Assembly: GCF_022829585.1 (NCBI RefSeq)
Contig: NZ_JAKSYC010000190.1
Location: 1 to 63,034 of the forward strand
DNA: 63,034 nucleotides
From: Methylobacterium sp. J-026
GTDB lineage: Bacteria > Pseudomonadota > Alphaproteobacteria > Rhizobiales > Beijerinckiaceae
Direction: 5' to 3'
Positions 43,579-51,784 of the stretch are shown here, piece by piece. Made by a program: the position numbers and the translations under genes. The notes beneath the pieces were generated by a model. That model saw only the letters and a list, made by a program, of their open reading frames with translations, was not told the origin of the DNA and searched no databases. Each line of letters starts with the position of its first letter. The stretch's first letter is position 1.

Positions 43579-45699
43579 TCAGAAATCCGCGTGGAGCCGC
43601 GAGGCGAAGAAGTGGGCCGGGCCGCGGTCGCGGTTGTAACCGGGATTGTCGATGAATTGGTAGTCGAAGGTCAGGGTTACGAACTTGGTGAGGTTCAGGG
43701 CGTAGTAGGTCTCCAGCGCCCGCTCGGTGCCGTAGTTGAGCCGGCCGTCGCCGATCAGCAACCCGTAGAAGCCCGCCGCGAAGGCGGCCCGGTGCGAGGG
43801 CGAGAGACCGTTCATCGCCGCCCCGATCCCGACCGTGTCGTCCGGCCGGTCCCAGGCCTTGCCCTTCAGCGACAGGCCCCCCGAGAAGCTCTGGTCGATG
43901 TCGGTGAAGGAGATGTTCTCCGTCCGCCCGTCGTTCAGGCTGGCCCGGGCGAACAGGCCGAGTTCGGGTGTCAACGCCTGTTCCAGGTTGACGTAGCCGC
44001 CGGTCTTGCGGCGGGGGCGCCGGGTCGCCGCGGCCGCGTCGTTGATGTCGTCGAAGGCGCCGAACTGGGTGAGGGTCACCACCTCCCGGTTGTTGGCGGA
44101 GACGCCGACATTCGAAAACAGCCCGAAGCGCAGCTTGCCCGGCTGGTCCAGCCCCGGCAGGACGTAGCGCTGCTCGAACTCGGCGTTGAGCCCGGCGCGC
44201 CGGAACACCCGCGGGTCGAGCACGTCGCTCGACGGTTCCTTGGGCACCTGCGTGTAGGCGGCGCGGATGGCGAATTCCGGCCGGTTGTACTCGGCGTAGA
44301 CGCCCTGGGTGAAGCCGGGCAGGTTCGCCGGGAAGTCCCAGGCCGAGGAGCCCCAGAGCGACCAGTTGAAGAAGTCGACCCGCGGATCGTGGGCGTAGAC
44401 GTTGCCGTCGAAGAAGTCGCCCAGGGCGAACTTGCCGGCGATCAGCGTGATCCGCTCGGAATCGTAGCGGGTGGCGACCTGGTTGGGTCCGTCCGGCACA
44501 TCGACGGTCTCGCCGCCGAGGTTGATCGTCTGCTTCACGTAGTAGCGGTTCGAGCGCAGCTTCGGGAACGGGGCGCCGGCCTTCTGGGCCTCGCCGTTGA
44601 CGAAGCCGGCGACGCCGAGCGTCCTGGACAGGCCGAAGCCCTGGCTGAATTCGGGGTTGTAATAGACCTCGGTCGTGTCGGTGAGCCTGAACCCGAGGAA
44701 GATCGTGGCCGTGGTGGTCTGCCGGGCCTGGTTCGGAATCAGGCTCTGCGCGCCCACATAGGGCGAGCGGAAACCCGGCGTGCCCTGCGCGATGAGCGTT
44801 GTCTGCCCGTGGAGCGAGAAGCGGCCGGTATCGCCGTTGTCGGGGTCGTGCGGGGCGGTCTCGTCGGGATCCGGCGGCACCCTCAGCCCGTCCGGGAACC
44901 ACATCAGCCGGGCTAACACCTGATTCGAGGTGAAGCTCGCCCGGGTCGTGACCGGGCCGCCCGTATCCCCGGGCACGACGCCCAGGGCGAAGCGCCGGCT
45001 GCCGCCGAGACCGACGTAGCGGTAGTCGATGCCCAGGGCGAGATGGTCGGTGATGGCGTATTGCACCCCCGCGCCGAGGGTGAAGCCGACATAGCCGAGT
45101 TCCCGCCGCGCCGTGTTCTGGCCACCCGTGTCGAGATCCGGATAGGTCGCCTGGAAGCGCGCGTTGGCCCCCGTGAGTCCGAAGGCGCCGTAGATCAGGT
45201 ACCGGTCGAAGCTGTAGCCCATGCGCGCCCGGAGCGAGCCGTACAGGTCGGTCCGGGCGCGCACGATGGTGAAGGCCGGGTCCACGTCCGCGTAGCCGAA
45301 GCCCGCGAGGGTCGAGGCGACCGGCCGGTTCAGATTCGCCGCGTCGAGGTTGGCCTCGACCCCGTAGACCCACGGTCCGGTCTGCCAGGTCCAGCCGCCA
45401 AAGAGGCCGCCCACCGCCGTGGTGGCGTTCCGCCCCTGGTCGCTCCGGCCTGTGGAATCACCGCTCCTGAAGGCCGCCACGGGACGGCCGCCGATCGTCG
45501 TCGGCCCGAAAGCGTAGGCGCCGTAGGAGCCGCTCGCGCTGCCCTCGAGGCCCAGATAGCTCCCCGACCAATCGGCATAGGCGGCGCCCTGCGCCGCGGG
45601 CCGCGGTGCGGCGAAGTCCGCCGCGCGCACGGACGCGGTCAGGCCTATGAACAGCAGGAAGGCCGCGGTGCGGGCCGGAATCACGGAACGGGTACGCAT
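43579..45699 (-). CDS. Two-barrel outer membrane protein: Omp25-like barrel fused to OprB-type porin
   Basis: About 706 aa from ATG 45699. Residues 1-27 are a signal peptide. Residues about 40-280 resemble an eight-stranded Omp25/Omp31-type barrel of rhizobia (DWSGSYLGLEGSASGSYG, GGLFGGWTWQTGPWVYGVEANLD, later YAITDHLALGIDYRYVGLG). After a linker rich in Asp and Pro (PDPDETAPHDPDNGD), residues about 300-706 look like a carbohydrate-selective OprB porin (NPEFSQGFGLS, AYTQVPKEPSS, NPGYNRDRGPAHFFASRLHADF) and end in Phe as barrels do. Both parts are in one unbroken frame. It probably serves as a sugar or solute porin. Codon use is normal. Confidence 0.85.
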   Translation of the reverse strand: MRTRSVIPARTAAFLLFIGLTASVRAADFAAPRPAAQGAAYADWSGSYLGLEGSASGSYGAYAFGPTTIGGRPVAAFRSGDSTGRSDQGRNATTAVGGLFGGWTWQTGPWVYGVEANLDAANLNRPVASTLAGFGYADVDPAFTIVRARTDLYGSLRARMGYSFDRYLIYGAFGLTGANARFQATYPDLDTGGQNTARRELGYVGFTLGAGVQYAITDHLALGIDYRYVGLGGSRRFALGVVPGDTGGPVTTRASFTSNQVLARLMWFPDGLRVPPDPDETAPHDPDNGDTGRFSLHGQTTLIAQGTPGFRSPYVGAQSLIPNQARQTTTATIFLGFRLTDTTEVYYNPEFSQGFGLSRTLGVAGFVNGEAQKAGAPFPKLRSNRYYVKQTINLGGETVDVPDGPNQVATRYDSERITLIAGKFALGDFFDGNVYAHDPRVDFFNWSLWGSSAWDFPANLPGFTQGVYAEYNRPEFAIRAAYTQVPKEPSSDVLDPRVFRRAGLNAEFEQRYVLPGLDQPGKLRFGLFSNVGVSANNREVVTLTQFGAFDDINDAAAATRRPRRKTGGYVNLEQALTPELGLFARASLNDGRTENISFTDIDQSFSGGLSLKGKAWDRPDDTVGIGAAMNGLSPSHRAAFAAGFYGLLIGDGRLNYGTERALETYYALNLTKFVTLTFDYQFIDNPGYNRDRGPAHFFASRLHADF

Positions 45700-45904
45700 C
45701 GGCTCTGCAGCAAGGTATAGCACTGGCTAAGTCGTGTCCCGCCACCGCGCAAGCCCTGCCCGTCGGCGCGGGAACTCGACCGAGCGGAGACTGCATCGCT
45801 CTTCCCGACCCGCGCCCATTGTCCGGCCCCCGCATGGCAGTGGCATGACGATCCGCCGTCGTTCGGGTGCGGTCAAGATCATACCGGTCACACGGCAGTG
45901 AATT

Positions 45905-46047
45905 GTCTTCCCCTGCGAAAGGATACCCCTTGTTTCTCGATTGAATACCAGCACAACATAACCTCCTGTCGCAGAAAGGCTTTAGATTAGAATTGTTATC
46001 ATTTAAGAGCGGCGTAATTTCTGTTTGAACTTCGCGCGCGACGGATT
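45905..46047 (+). promoter_or_regulatory. AT-rich control region of the ftr iron operon
   Basis: The 348-bp gap 45700-46047 is GC-rich on its left but clearly AT-rich from about 45905. At 45987-46003 lies TTAGAATTGTTATCATT, which partly resembles both Fur (AATNATTATCATT-like) and Irr/ICE-type (TTTAGAA...) operators of rhizobia. It is 44 bp upstream of ftrA. This fits iron control of the operon but the match is imperfect. Confidence 0.45.
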
Positions 46048-46632
46048 ATGTGCAGGGTCATGCGCGCGTCGAACCTCTTTCCGAATCTCCGGTTTCCGAT
46101 TTGCGGCGGCTTGGCCGTGATTTGCCTCCTCGCCGGGGCTGCCGCGGCCAAGGAGGTGCCGATCGGCCCGCACGTGACCCGGAACGGCCTGGAGGTCGCC
46201 GCCGTCTACCTGCAGCCGATCGAGATGGAGCCCGCCGGCATGATGCGCGACGCCGCGCAGTCGGACCTCCACCTCGAGACCGACATCCGCGCCGCCAAGG
46301 ACAACCGCAACGGCTTCGCCGAGGGCGACTGGGTGCCGGCGCTGGAGGTGCATTTCGAGGCGGTGAAGCTCGACGGCGACAAGCCCACGGACAAGAAGGT
46401 GTCCGGGATGCTGATGCCGATGGTGGCCAATGACGGGCCGCATTACGGTGACAACGTCAAGCTGTCCGGTCCCGGCCGCTATCGCCTCACGGTGACCGTC
46501 GCGCCGCCCGGCAAGGACAGCCATTTCGGCCGGCACGTGGACAAGGAGACGGGCGTCGGGCCGTGGTTCGAGCCCTTCGACGTCGTTCAGGACTTCACCT
46601 TCGCGGGCGTCGGCAAGAAGGGCGCCTACTGA
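46048..46632 (+). CDS. ftrA: Periplasmic P19/Tpd-type iron-uptake protein FtrA
   Basis: A 194-aa protein (ATG 46048; a later ATG at 46060 is possible). A signal peptide ends near AAAAKEV. The mature part is P19-like: EVPIGPHVTRNGLEVAAVYLQPIEMEP, MMRDAAQSDLHLETDIRA, then GMLMPMVANDGPHYGDNVKL and DSHFGRHVDKETGVGPWFEPF. The Met and His residues (EMEP, HLE, MPM) fit the Cu/Fe site of P19. In Bordetella and Brucella FtrA this protein binds ferrous iron in the periplasm. First gene of a four-gene operon. Confidence 0.92.
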   Translation: MCRVMRASNLFPNLRFPICGGLAVICLLAGAAAAKEVPIGPHVTRNGLEVAAVYLQPIEMEPAGMMRDAAQSDLHLETDIRAAKDNRNGFAEGDWVPALEVHFEAVKLDGDKPTDKKVSGMLMPMVANDGPHYGDNVKLSGPGRYRLTVTVAPPGKDSHFGRHVDKETGVGPWFEPFDVVQDFTFAGVGKKGAY

Positions 46633-46649
46633 AATCCCGGGGAATCCAC

Positions 46650-46997
46650 GTGTCTCGTCCGCCGCGTCCTGCCCGCATCGCCGCCGCCGCCCTGCTCGCC
46701 ACCGCCTGGGCGATGACGGCCGCGCGCGCGGACGACATGCCGGTGATCAAGGTCGAGATGCGTGACGGCCTGATCCTCCCGGCGGTGATCGAGGTGCCGG
46801 CCAACACCCGGTTCAAGCTGGAGATCGCCAATACCGGCCAAAGTCCCGTGGAGTTCGAGAGCGCGGAGCTGAAGCGCGAGAAGGCGCTCGCCGCGGGCTC
46901 GACCTCGGCGATCGTGTTCCGCACCCTCGATCCCGGCACCTACCAGGTGTTCGACGACTTCCACCCGGACGCCAAGGCGACCCTGGTGGCCAGATGA
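46650..46997 (+). CDS. ftrB: Periplasmic cupredoxin-like protein FtrB
   Basis: A 115-aa protein from GTG 46650 with GGGGA upstream. A signal peptide (IAAAALLATAWAMTAARA) precedes a cupredoxin_1-like domain: IKVEMRDGLILPAVIEVPANTRFKLEIANTGQ-type pattern, then SPVEFESAEL and FDDFHP. The usual type-1 copper Cys is absent, as in FtrB proteins, which may oxidise Fe2+ on the way to the permease. The next gene overlaps its stop by 4 nt (ATGA at 46994-46997). Confidence 0.87.
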   Translation: MSRPPRPARIAAAALLATAWAMTAARADDMPVIKVEMRDGLILPAVIEVPANTRFKLEIANTGQSPVEFESAELKREKALAAGSTSAIVFRTLDPGTYQVFDDFHPDAKATLVAR

Positions 46998-48427
46998 GCG
47001 CGTCGACCGCCGCGGCCTCCTCGCTCGACCTCTCCTCGGCCGGGCCGCGCCGCGCCGCCGTCGACGCGCGGCTCGCCCGCCTGGGGGACGGGCTGCGCCG
47101 CTACGGCTGGGCCATCCGGGCGGTGCAATGGCTGATCATCGCGGTCTACGCGGTTCTGGTGATCGTGCCGGCCCTGCTGCCGCTCCCCGGCAACGCCGCG
47201 CATATCTGGACCAACCTGACGCTGGCCGCGCAGTTCGCCTTCTGGGGGATCTGGTGGCCGTTCGTGCTCCTCAGCATGGTGCTTGTCGGCCGCGCCTGGT
47301 GCGGGGTGCTCTGTCCGGAGGGCGCGCTCAGCGAGTTCGCCAGTCGCTGGAGCCGCGGCTACGCGGTGCCGCGCTGGATCACCTGGCAGGGCTGGCCGTT
47401 CCTGGCCTTCGCCGGCACCACGGTCTACGGCCAGATGACCAGCGTGTACGGCTATCCGAAACCGGTGCTCGCGGTGCTGGGCGGCTCGACCCTGGCGGCG
47501 ATCGTGGTCGGGCTGCTCTACGGGCGCAACAAGCGGGTGTGGTGCCGCTATCTCTGCCCGGTCAACGGGGTCTTCGCGGTGCTCTCGAAGCTCGCCCCGA
47601 TCAGCTTCCAGGTCGACCGGGCCGCCTGGGCGGTCTCGCCCAAGCCGGTCCGGGGCGGGGCGGCGTTCAACTGCGCGCCGCTCGTGCCCGTCCGGACGAT
47701 GCGCGGGGCAGGGGCCTGCCACATGTGCGCCCGGTGCAGCGGCCATCGCGGGGCGGTGCGCCTCGCCCTGCGCTCGCCCAACCACGAGATCGTGCACGTG
47801 GCCGGCACCGAGCCGGATCTCGACCAGACCGTGCTGATCCTGTTCGGCATGCTGGCCCTGGCGGTCGGGGCCTTCCAGTGGTCGGCGAGCCCCTGGTACG
47901 TCGAGGCCAAGCAATGGGCCGCCACCTGGCTCATCGACCGCGGGGTGACCTGGCCGCTGGAAACCTCCGCGCCGTGGTTCGTGCTGACGAACTATCCCGA
48001 CCGCAGCGACGTAATGACGCTCCTCGATGGCGGGCTGCTCCTGGCCTATATCGGCGCCGCTACGGTGATCCTCGGGCTGGCCCTGTCGGGGATCGTGGCG
48101 CTGGCGACCCTGACCCTCGGGGGCTGGTCGACCCGGCGCTTCCACCACCTGACGCAGACGCTGATCCCGGTGGCGGGCTGCGGCGTCTTCCTGGGTCTGT
48201 CGGCGCTCACCGTCACGTTCCTGCGGGGCGACGGCATCGTGATCCCCTACGTGACTGAGATGCGCGCCGGCCTGCTGGCCGGGGCGAGCCTGTGGAGCGT
48301 CTGGCTCGCCTGGCGCGTCGCCGGCCTCAGCGCCGGCGGCCTCCGGCAGGCCGGGGCCGCGGCCTGCATCGCCGGGGCGGCCGCCCTGTCGGTGGTCAAT
48401 TGGGTGCTCATGTTCTGGATCTGGTAG
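46994..48427 (+). CDS. ftrD: Fe-S cluster membrane protein FtrD (NapH/polyferredoxin-like)
   Basis: A 477-aa inner-membrane protein with about nine hydrophobic segments. Cysteine motifs are CGVLCPEGALSEF near residue 105 and CRYLCPVNGVF near 185, typical of NapH/NosR-type membrane ferredoxins, and CHMCARC near 240, a further possible cluster. In the Ftr system this subunit is thought to accept or recycle the electron released when iron is oxidised for import. It overlaps ftrB and is 49 nt upstream of ftrC. The gene order is A-B-D-C. Confidence 0.88.
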   Translation: MSASTAAASSLDLSSAGPRRAAVDARLARLGDGLRRYGWAIRAVQWLIIAVYAVLVIVPALLPLPGNAAHIWTNLTLAAQFAFWGIWWPFVLLSMVLVGRAWCGVLCPEGALSEFASRWSRGYAVPRWITWQGWPFLAFAGTTVYGQMTSVYGYPKPVLAVLGGSTLAAIVVGLLYGRNKRVWCRYLCPVNGVFAVLSKLAPISFQVDRAAWAVSPKPVRGGAAFNCAPLVPVRTMRGAGACHMCARCSGHRGAVRLALRSPNHEIVHVAGTEPDLDQTVLILFGMLALAVGAFQWSASPWYVEAKQWAATWLIDRGVTWPLETSAPWFVLTNYPDRSDVMTLLDGGLLLAYIGAATVILGLALSGIVALATLTLGGWSTRRFHHLTQTLIPVAGCGVFLGLSALTVTFLRGDGIVIPYVTEMRAGLLAGASLWSVWLAWRVAGLSAGGLRQAGAAACIAGAAALSVVNWVLMFWIW

Positions 48428-48476
48428 CGCGGTCCGCGCGCCGCACGGCAACATTCCGCAACGTTGGGAGACCGCC

Positions 48477-49301
48477 ATGATCGGCGCCTTCGTCATCGCC
48501 TTCCGCGAAGTCATCGAGGCCGGCCTCATCATCTCGATCGTGCTGGCGGCGACCCGCGGCATTCCAGGCCGCATGCGCTGGGTCCTGCTCGGTGTCGCCG
48601 GGGGGCTGGCGGGGGCCGGTCTCGTCGCCCTGTTCGCGGAGCGGATCTCCAACGCCTTCGAGGGCAGCGGGCAGGACATCCTGAACGCGGCGGTGCTGAT
48701 CGTCGCGGTGCTGCTGCTGATCTGGCACAACACCTGGATGAGCAAGCACGGCAAGGAACTCGCCGGTGAATTGCGCGCGGCCGGCGCGGCTGTGCGCTCG
48801 GGCGAGCGCGAGGCCGCGGCCCTGTCGATCGTGATCGGCGCGGCGATCCTGCGCGAGGGCGCCGAACTGGTGCTGTTCCTCTACGGCCTCGTCGCCTCGG
48901 GCACCTCGGGGGCCGACATCCAGTTCGGCGCCTTTGCCGGCATCGGGGCGGGGATCCTCCTCTCGGCGGTGACCTATCTCGGCCTCGCTTCGATCCCGAG
49001 CCGCTACGTGTTCTCGGTGACCAGCGTGCTGATCGTCTTCCTCGCGGCCGGGCTCGCCGCGCAGGCCGCCCAGTTCCTGGCCAATGCCGGTGTGGTCGAC
49101 ATCCTCGGCCACACCCTCTGGAACAGTTCCGGGCTGATCGCCGAGACGTCCTGGCCGGGCCGCATCCTGCACGCGCTCGTCGGCTACACCGACCGGCCGA
49201 CCGCCCTGCAGGGGCTCGTCTACGTCGCCACCATCGCCGTCATGGTCGGGCTGATGCAGTGGAGTGCCGTCGACAAGCGCCGCGCCGTGCAGGCGGCCTG
49301 A
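48477..49301 (+). CDS. ftrC: FTR1-family iron permease FtrC
   Basis: A 274-aa permease with seven predicted transmembrane helices. The two REXXE iron-transport motifs of the FTR1 family are present as FREVIEAGLIISIV (helix 1) and LREGAELVLFLYG (helix 4). FTR1 permeases move oxidised iron across the inner membrane, coupled to an oxidase partner, here the P19 and cupredoxin proteins. It starts 49 nt after ftrD with a purine-rich site and ends the operon. Confidence 0.94.
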   Translation: MIGAFVIAFREVIEAGLIISIVLAATRGIPGRMRWVLLGVAGGLAGAGLVALFAERISNAFEGSGQDILNAAVLIVAVLLLIWHNTWMSKHGKELAGELRAAGAAVRSGEREAAALSIVIGAAILREGAELVLFLYGLVASGTSGADIQFGAFAGIGAGILLSAVTYLGLASIPSRYVFSVTSVLIVFLAAGLAAQAAQFLANAGVVDILGHTLWNSSGLIAETSWPGRILHALVGYTDRPTALQGLVYVATIAVMVGLMQWSAVDKRRAVQAA

Positions 49302-49309
49302 GACGCGAA

Positions 49310-49338
49310 AGGTCCGGGCCGCCCGGCGGCTCGGACCT
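49310..49338 (+). terminator. Hairpin at the end of the ftr operon
   Basis: AGGTCCG (49310-49316) pairs with CGGACCT (49332-49338), and the stem extends inward by five more pairs including one G-T. It lies 8 nt after ftrC and between convergent genes. The downstream T content is low (CGTTGTT), so termination strength is uncertain. Confidence 0.55.
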
Positions 49339-49387
49339 CGTTGTTGGGCAAGCCGGGACCCGGGGGCAGCGCCCCCGGAGACGGCTC

Positions 49388-49876
49388 TCAGGCCAGCGGA
49401 GCCCATTTCTCAGGGTCGGCCGGCTTCTCCTTGTAGATCGCGCCGGCGAAATCGACGTGCAGTTCCGTCGCCGCCCCGTCGCCCCGGCGCGCCAGGACCT
49501 CGAAGTGCTTGGGCTTGCGGCGCGGTCCATCGGCGACCGTCCAGCCGGCGGATATCGCCGCCGTGCGGGCCCGATCGGGATCCGCCGCCATGTCCGGCCG
49601 CGGATCCGCCTTCTTGGGGCCGGGGGCGTGATGGGGCTTCTTGTGGTGGATCTCCACCGGGTCCCGGCCCTCGGCCGAGATCCGCGTAACCTTGATCTCC
49701 GAAGGGCGACGCTCGCCCTCCAGGGTCACGTGCAGCCCGGTCACGGGCGCGAACGCATCCGCGCCCTTCGGACCGAGATCGGCCAGGTGGGTCTCGCCGT
49801 CCGCCTCGATGGTGAAGCGATGGGCGAAGACGTGCTGGATGGTGCCCGAGAGGGCGGTGGTGTCGTGAAGCGGCAT
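49388..49876 (-). CDS. Conserved-type hypothetical protein, no family recognised
   Basis: A 162-aa cytosolic protein starting at ATG 49876, with GGAGAAAA upstream. The N-terminal half is beta-rich (TALSGTIQHVFAHRFTIEADGETHLADLGPKGAD-type pattern), then a short His/Lys-rich stretch (EIHHKKPHHAPGPKKADPRPD) at about residues 76-96, and a C-terminal half with HFEVLARRGDGAATELHVDFAG. The His cluster could bind metal. It is convergent with the iron operon. No signal peptide or membrane helix is seen. The frame is open upstream to 50086, but that part is not supported. Confidence 0.75.
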   Translation of the reverse strand: MPLHDTTALSGTIQHVFAHRFTIEADGETHLADLGPKGADAFAPVTGLHVTLEGERRPSEIKVTRISAEGRDPVEIHHKKPHHAPGPKKADPRPDMAADPDRARTAAISAGWTVADGPRRKPKHFEVLARRGDGAATELHVDFAGAIYKEKPADPEKWAPLA

Positions 49877-50130
49877 GATTTTCTCCGTGGAGCGCCCAAC
49901 CGCAGGCGCAACCGATATATCGAAATCGATCGCGCGATGGTCAAGGGGTGTTGGCAAAGCTCCGCGCTGCGAGCTTGACCGGTCGGCCAGAGGTGCCGCT
50001 TGGCCGGTCCGCGCAGGCGCTCCCTGGTCGAGGCGGCGTCGGGGTCCTGGCAGGCTGCGGACCGGTGCGCCGCGGTCCCGCGTCAAATCCGGCGATCGCT
50101 CAGAACGCCGAGCGAGCCGGCGGCAGCCGT

Positions 50131-50243
50131 CCCCCTCATCCCGAGGTGCGGCGCAGCCGCCTCGAAGGCGGTCTCCCGCCTGCCGCGCGATCCGGGAGGG
50201 CTCCCCCGGGGGCCGCTGGCGCGGGCACCTCAGGACGAGGGGG
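50131..50243. repeat. 113-nt imperfect palindrome in the 49877-50288 gap
   Basis: The arms 50131-50149 and 50225-50243 are 19-bp inverted repeats with two mismatches (CCCCCTCATCC...). An inner pair of GGCGGTC-like/GCCGCTGG segments gives secondary stems. Elements starting CCCTCATCC(T)GAGGTG are frequent in rhizobial and methylobacterial intergenic DNA. The remainder of the 412-bp gap has no supported gene; it should contain the promoter of the gene at 49876. Confidence 0.8.
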
Positions 50244-50288
50244 TGGCTCGGAGCGTCCTTCTCCCGGGACCCGCGTTCGGCCCGTCTC

Positions 50289-51134
50289 TCAGGCGCCGGT
50301 CGCGACGGCGCGGGCCGGATCGGCGCCCCATTCCGACCAGGAGCCGTCGTAGAGGCCGCGGGCGGGGCGGCCCATCGTTTCCAGCGCCAGGGCGATGATT
50401 GCCGCGGTCACCCCCGAGCCGCAGGTGGTCACGATCGGCCGGTCCGGATCGACGCCGTTCGCCGCGAAGACCGTTGCCAGCTCCTCCGGGCTCTTCATGT
50501 GGCCGTCGCGCTGGAGCGCCGCGTAATGCAGGTTGCAGGCGCCGGGCATGTGCCCGGGGCGGACGCCGGGGCGGGGCTCCGGTTCCTCGCCGCGGAACCG
50601 CGTCGCCGAGCGGGCATCGACCACCTGGGCCGAGCCGGTCTCCAGGGCGCGGGCGACGTCGTCCGCATCCGCCACGGCCCCGTGGTCGAGGCGGGCGGTG
50701 AAGTGCCGGCGCGCGGGCGGATGCGGCGTGCCGTCCTCGGTGGGATAGCCCGCGGCGATCCAGGCCGGCAGGCCGCCGTCCAGCACCAGGGCGTCGCGCA
50801 CCCCGTAGGCCTTGAGCATCCACCAGACCCGCGGCGCCGCGAACAGGCCCTGGCCGTCGTAGACCACGATCTGCTGGCCGTCGCCGACGCCGAGCGTCCG
50901 CATCCGCGCCGCGAAGACCTCGGGACGGGGCAGCATGTGCGGGAGGCTCGACTCGGTGTCGCTCATGGCGTCGAGGTCGAAGCGCCGGGCACCGGGGATG
51001 TGGGCCGCGCGGAACTCGGCCTCGGGGTCGCGGCCGGCGGCCGGCAGGTACCAGGAGGCATCGAGGATCACGATGTCGGGGGCGGCGAGGCGGTCGTGCA
51101 GCCAGTCGGGTGACACGAGGGGCGCGTGGGCCAT
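50289..51134 (-). CDS. sseA: 3-Mercaptopyruvate/thiosulfate sulfurtransferase (SseA)
   Basis: About 281 aa from ATG 51134 (MAHAPLVSPDWLHDRLA); an ATG at 51179 would add 15 residues. Two rhodanese domains are present: the first with IVILDASWYLP and HIPGARRFDLD, the second with VVDARSATRFRGEEPEPRPGVRPGHMPGA-type sequence and the active-site loop CGSGVTA, typical of mercaptopyruvate sulfurtransferases. It transfers sulfur from 3-mercaptopyruvate or thiosulfate to thiol or cyanide acceptors. It is monocistronic. Confidence 0.95.
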   Translation of the reverse strand: MAHAPLVSPDWLHDRLAAPDIVILDASWYLPAAGRDPEAEFRAAHIPGARRFDLDAMSDTESSLPHMLPRPEVFAARMRTLGVGDGQQIVVYDGQGLFAAPRVWWMLKAYGVRDALVLDGGLPAWIAAGYPTEDGTPHPPARRHFTARLDHGAVADADDVARALETGSAQVVDARSATRFRGEEPEPRPGVRPGHMPGACNLHYAALQRDGHMKSPEELATVFAANGVDPDRPIVTTCGSGVTAAIIALALETMGRPARGLYDGSWSEWGADPARAVATGA

Positions 51135-51507
51135 GGTCGGCGGGTCCGGCTCTGTTCGCGAGGGCGCACAGCAAACCACAGGTCGCAGTGGCTTGCACGC
51201 CTGGGCCAGTCCCGAGCCGGAGCGTTCGGGCCGATTGTCAGCCTGGCGAATGCCAATCGAACCGGCGCCGGCCCATGGGAGCTACGCATCCCGCACCGTG
51301 CTCCGATGCAGCGCGTGCAGGTTGGTCTTGTTTTAAGTTGCCGTAACCCCAGTTATGACAACATGATGACGCCGTTCGCGCCGGTCACCAAGGCCGGCAT
51401 CGCGCGGGCAACCCCGGACATGGCTTCAACGAACGCGAGACGGGGTCGCTGCCGGAAGAAAGGCGTTCCACCCTCCCCCCAGCCGGGGCCTGCACCCACC
51501 GAGCAGG
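51135..51507. other. Divergent intergenic region ahead of sseA and the GcrA-like gene
   Basis: 373 bp between the leftward sseA start and the rightward small gene. A weak promoter-like pair, TTGTTT (51328-51333) and AGTTAT (51351-51356) with a 17-bp spacer, points rightward, but the -10 is poor. ORFs on either strand lack support. No repeat or RNA element is seen. Confidence 0.4.
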
Positions 51508-51765
51508 ATGCACCTTGAGCCGATCGACACCATGAATCAACTCGTCCGCATGTCCCAGATCGGCGATGCCGAGACTGTCCAGGAGCCGTCCGCCGACCTG
51601 CGCGTGCCCTTCGCACAGTCGGGTGCCTTCGTCTGCAAGTACATCATCGGCGAGCCGAACGACCGCGCCATCTGCTGCGGCGCGCCCGCGGCCGACGGCA
51701 AGAGCTGGTGTGCCTACCACCGCCGGATCGTGTTCGAGCCGACCCGCCCGGGCCGCATGCGCTGA
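51508..51765 (+). CDS. Small GcrA-like Cys/His protein
   Basis: An 85-aa protein (ATG 51508; ATG 51532 is also possible, neither with a strong binding site). The C-terminal 45 residues read CKYIIGEPNDRAICCGAPAADGKSWCAYHRR in pattern: C-x(12)-CCGAP-x(7)-C-x2-H, matching the C-terminal region of GcrA, the alphaproteobacterial cell-cycle regulator. The N-terminal DNA-binding HTH of GcrA is absent. Small proteins of this kind may bind sigma70 region 2 or zinc; that is inference. It is convergent with the pilus operon. Confidence 0.7.
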   Translation: MHLEPIDTMNQLVRMSQIGDAETVQEPSADLRVPFAQSGAFVCKYIIGEPNDRAICCGAPAADGKSWCAYHRRIVFEPTRPGRMR

Positions 51766-51784
51766 CGGGCCGTCCCCCGGACCG

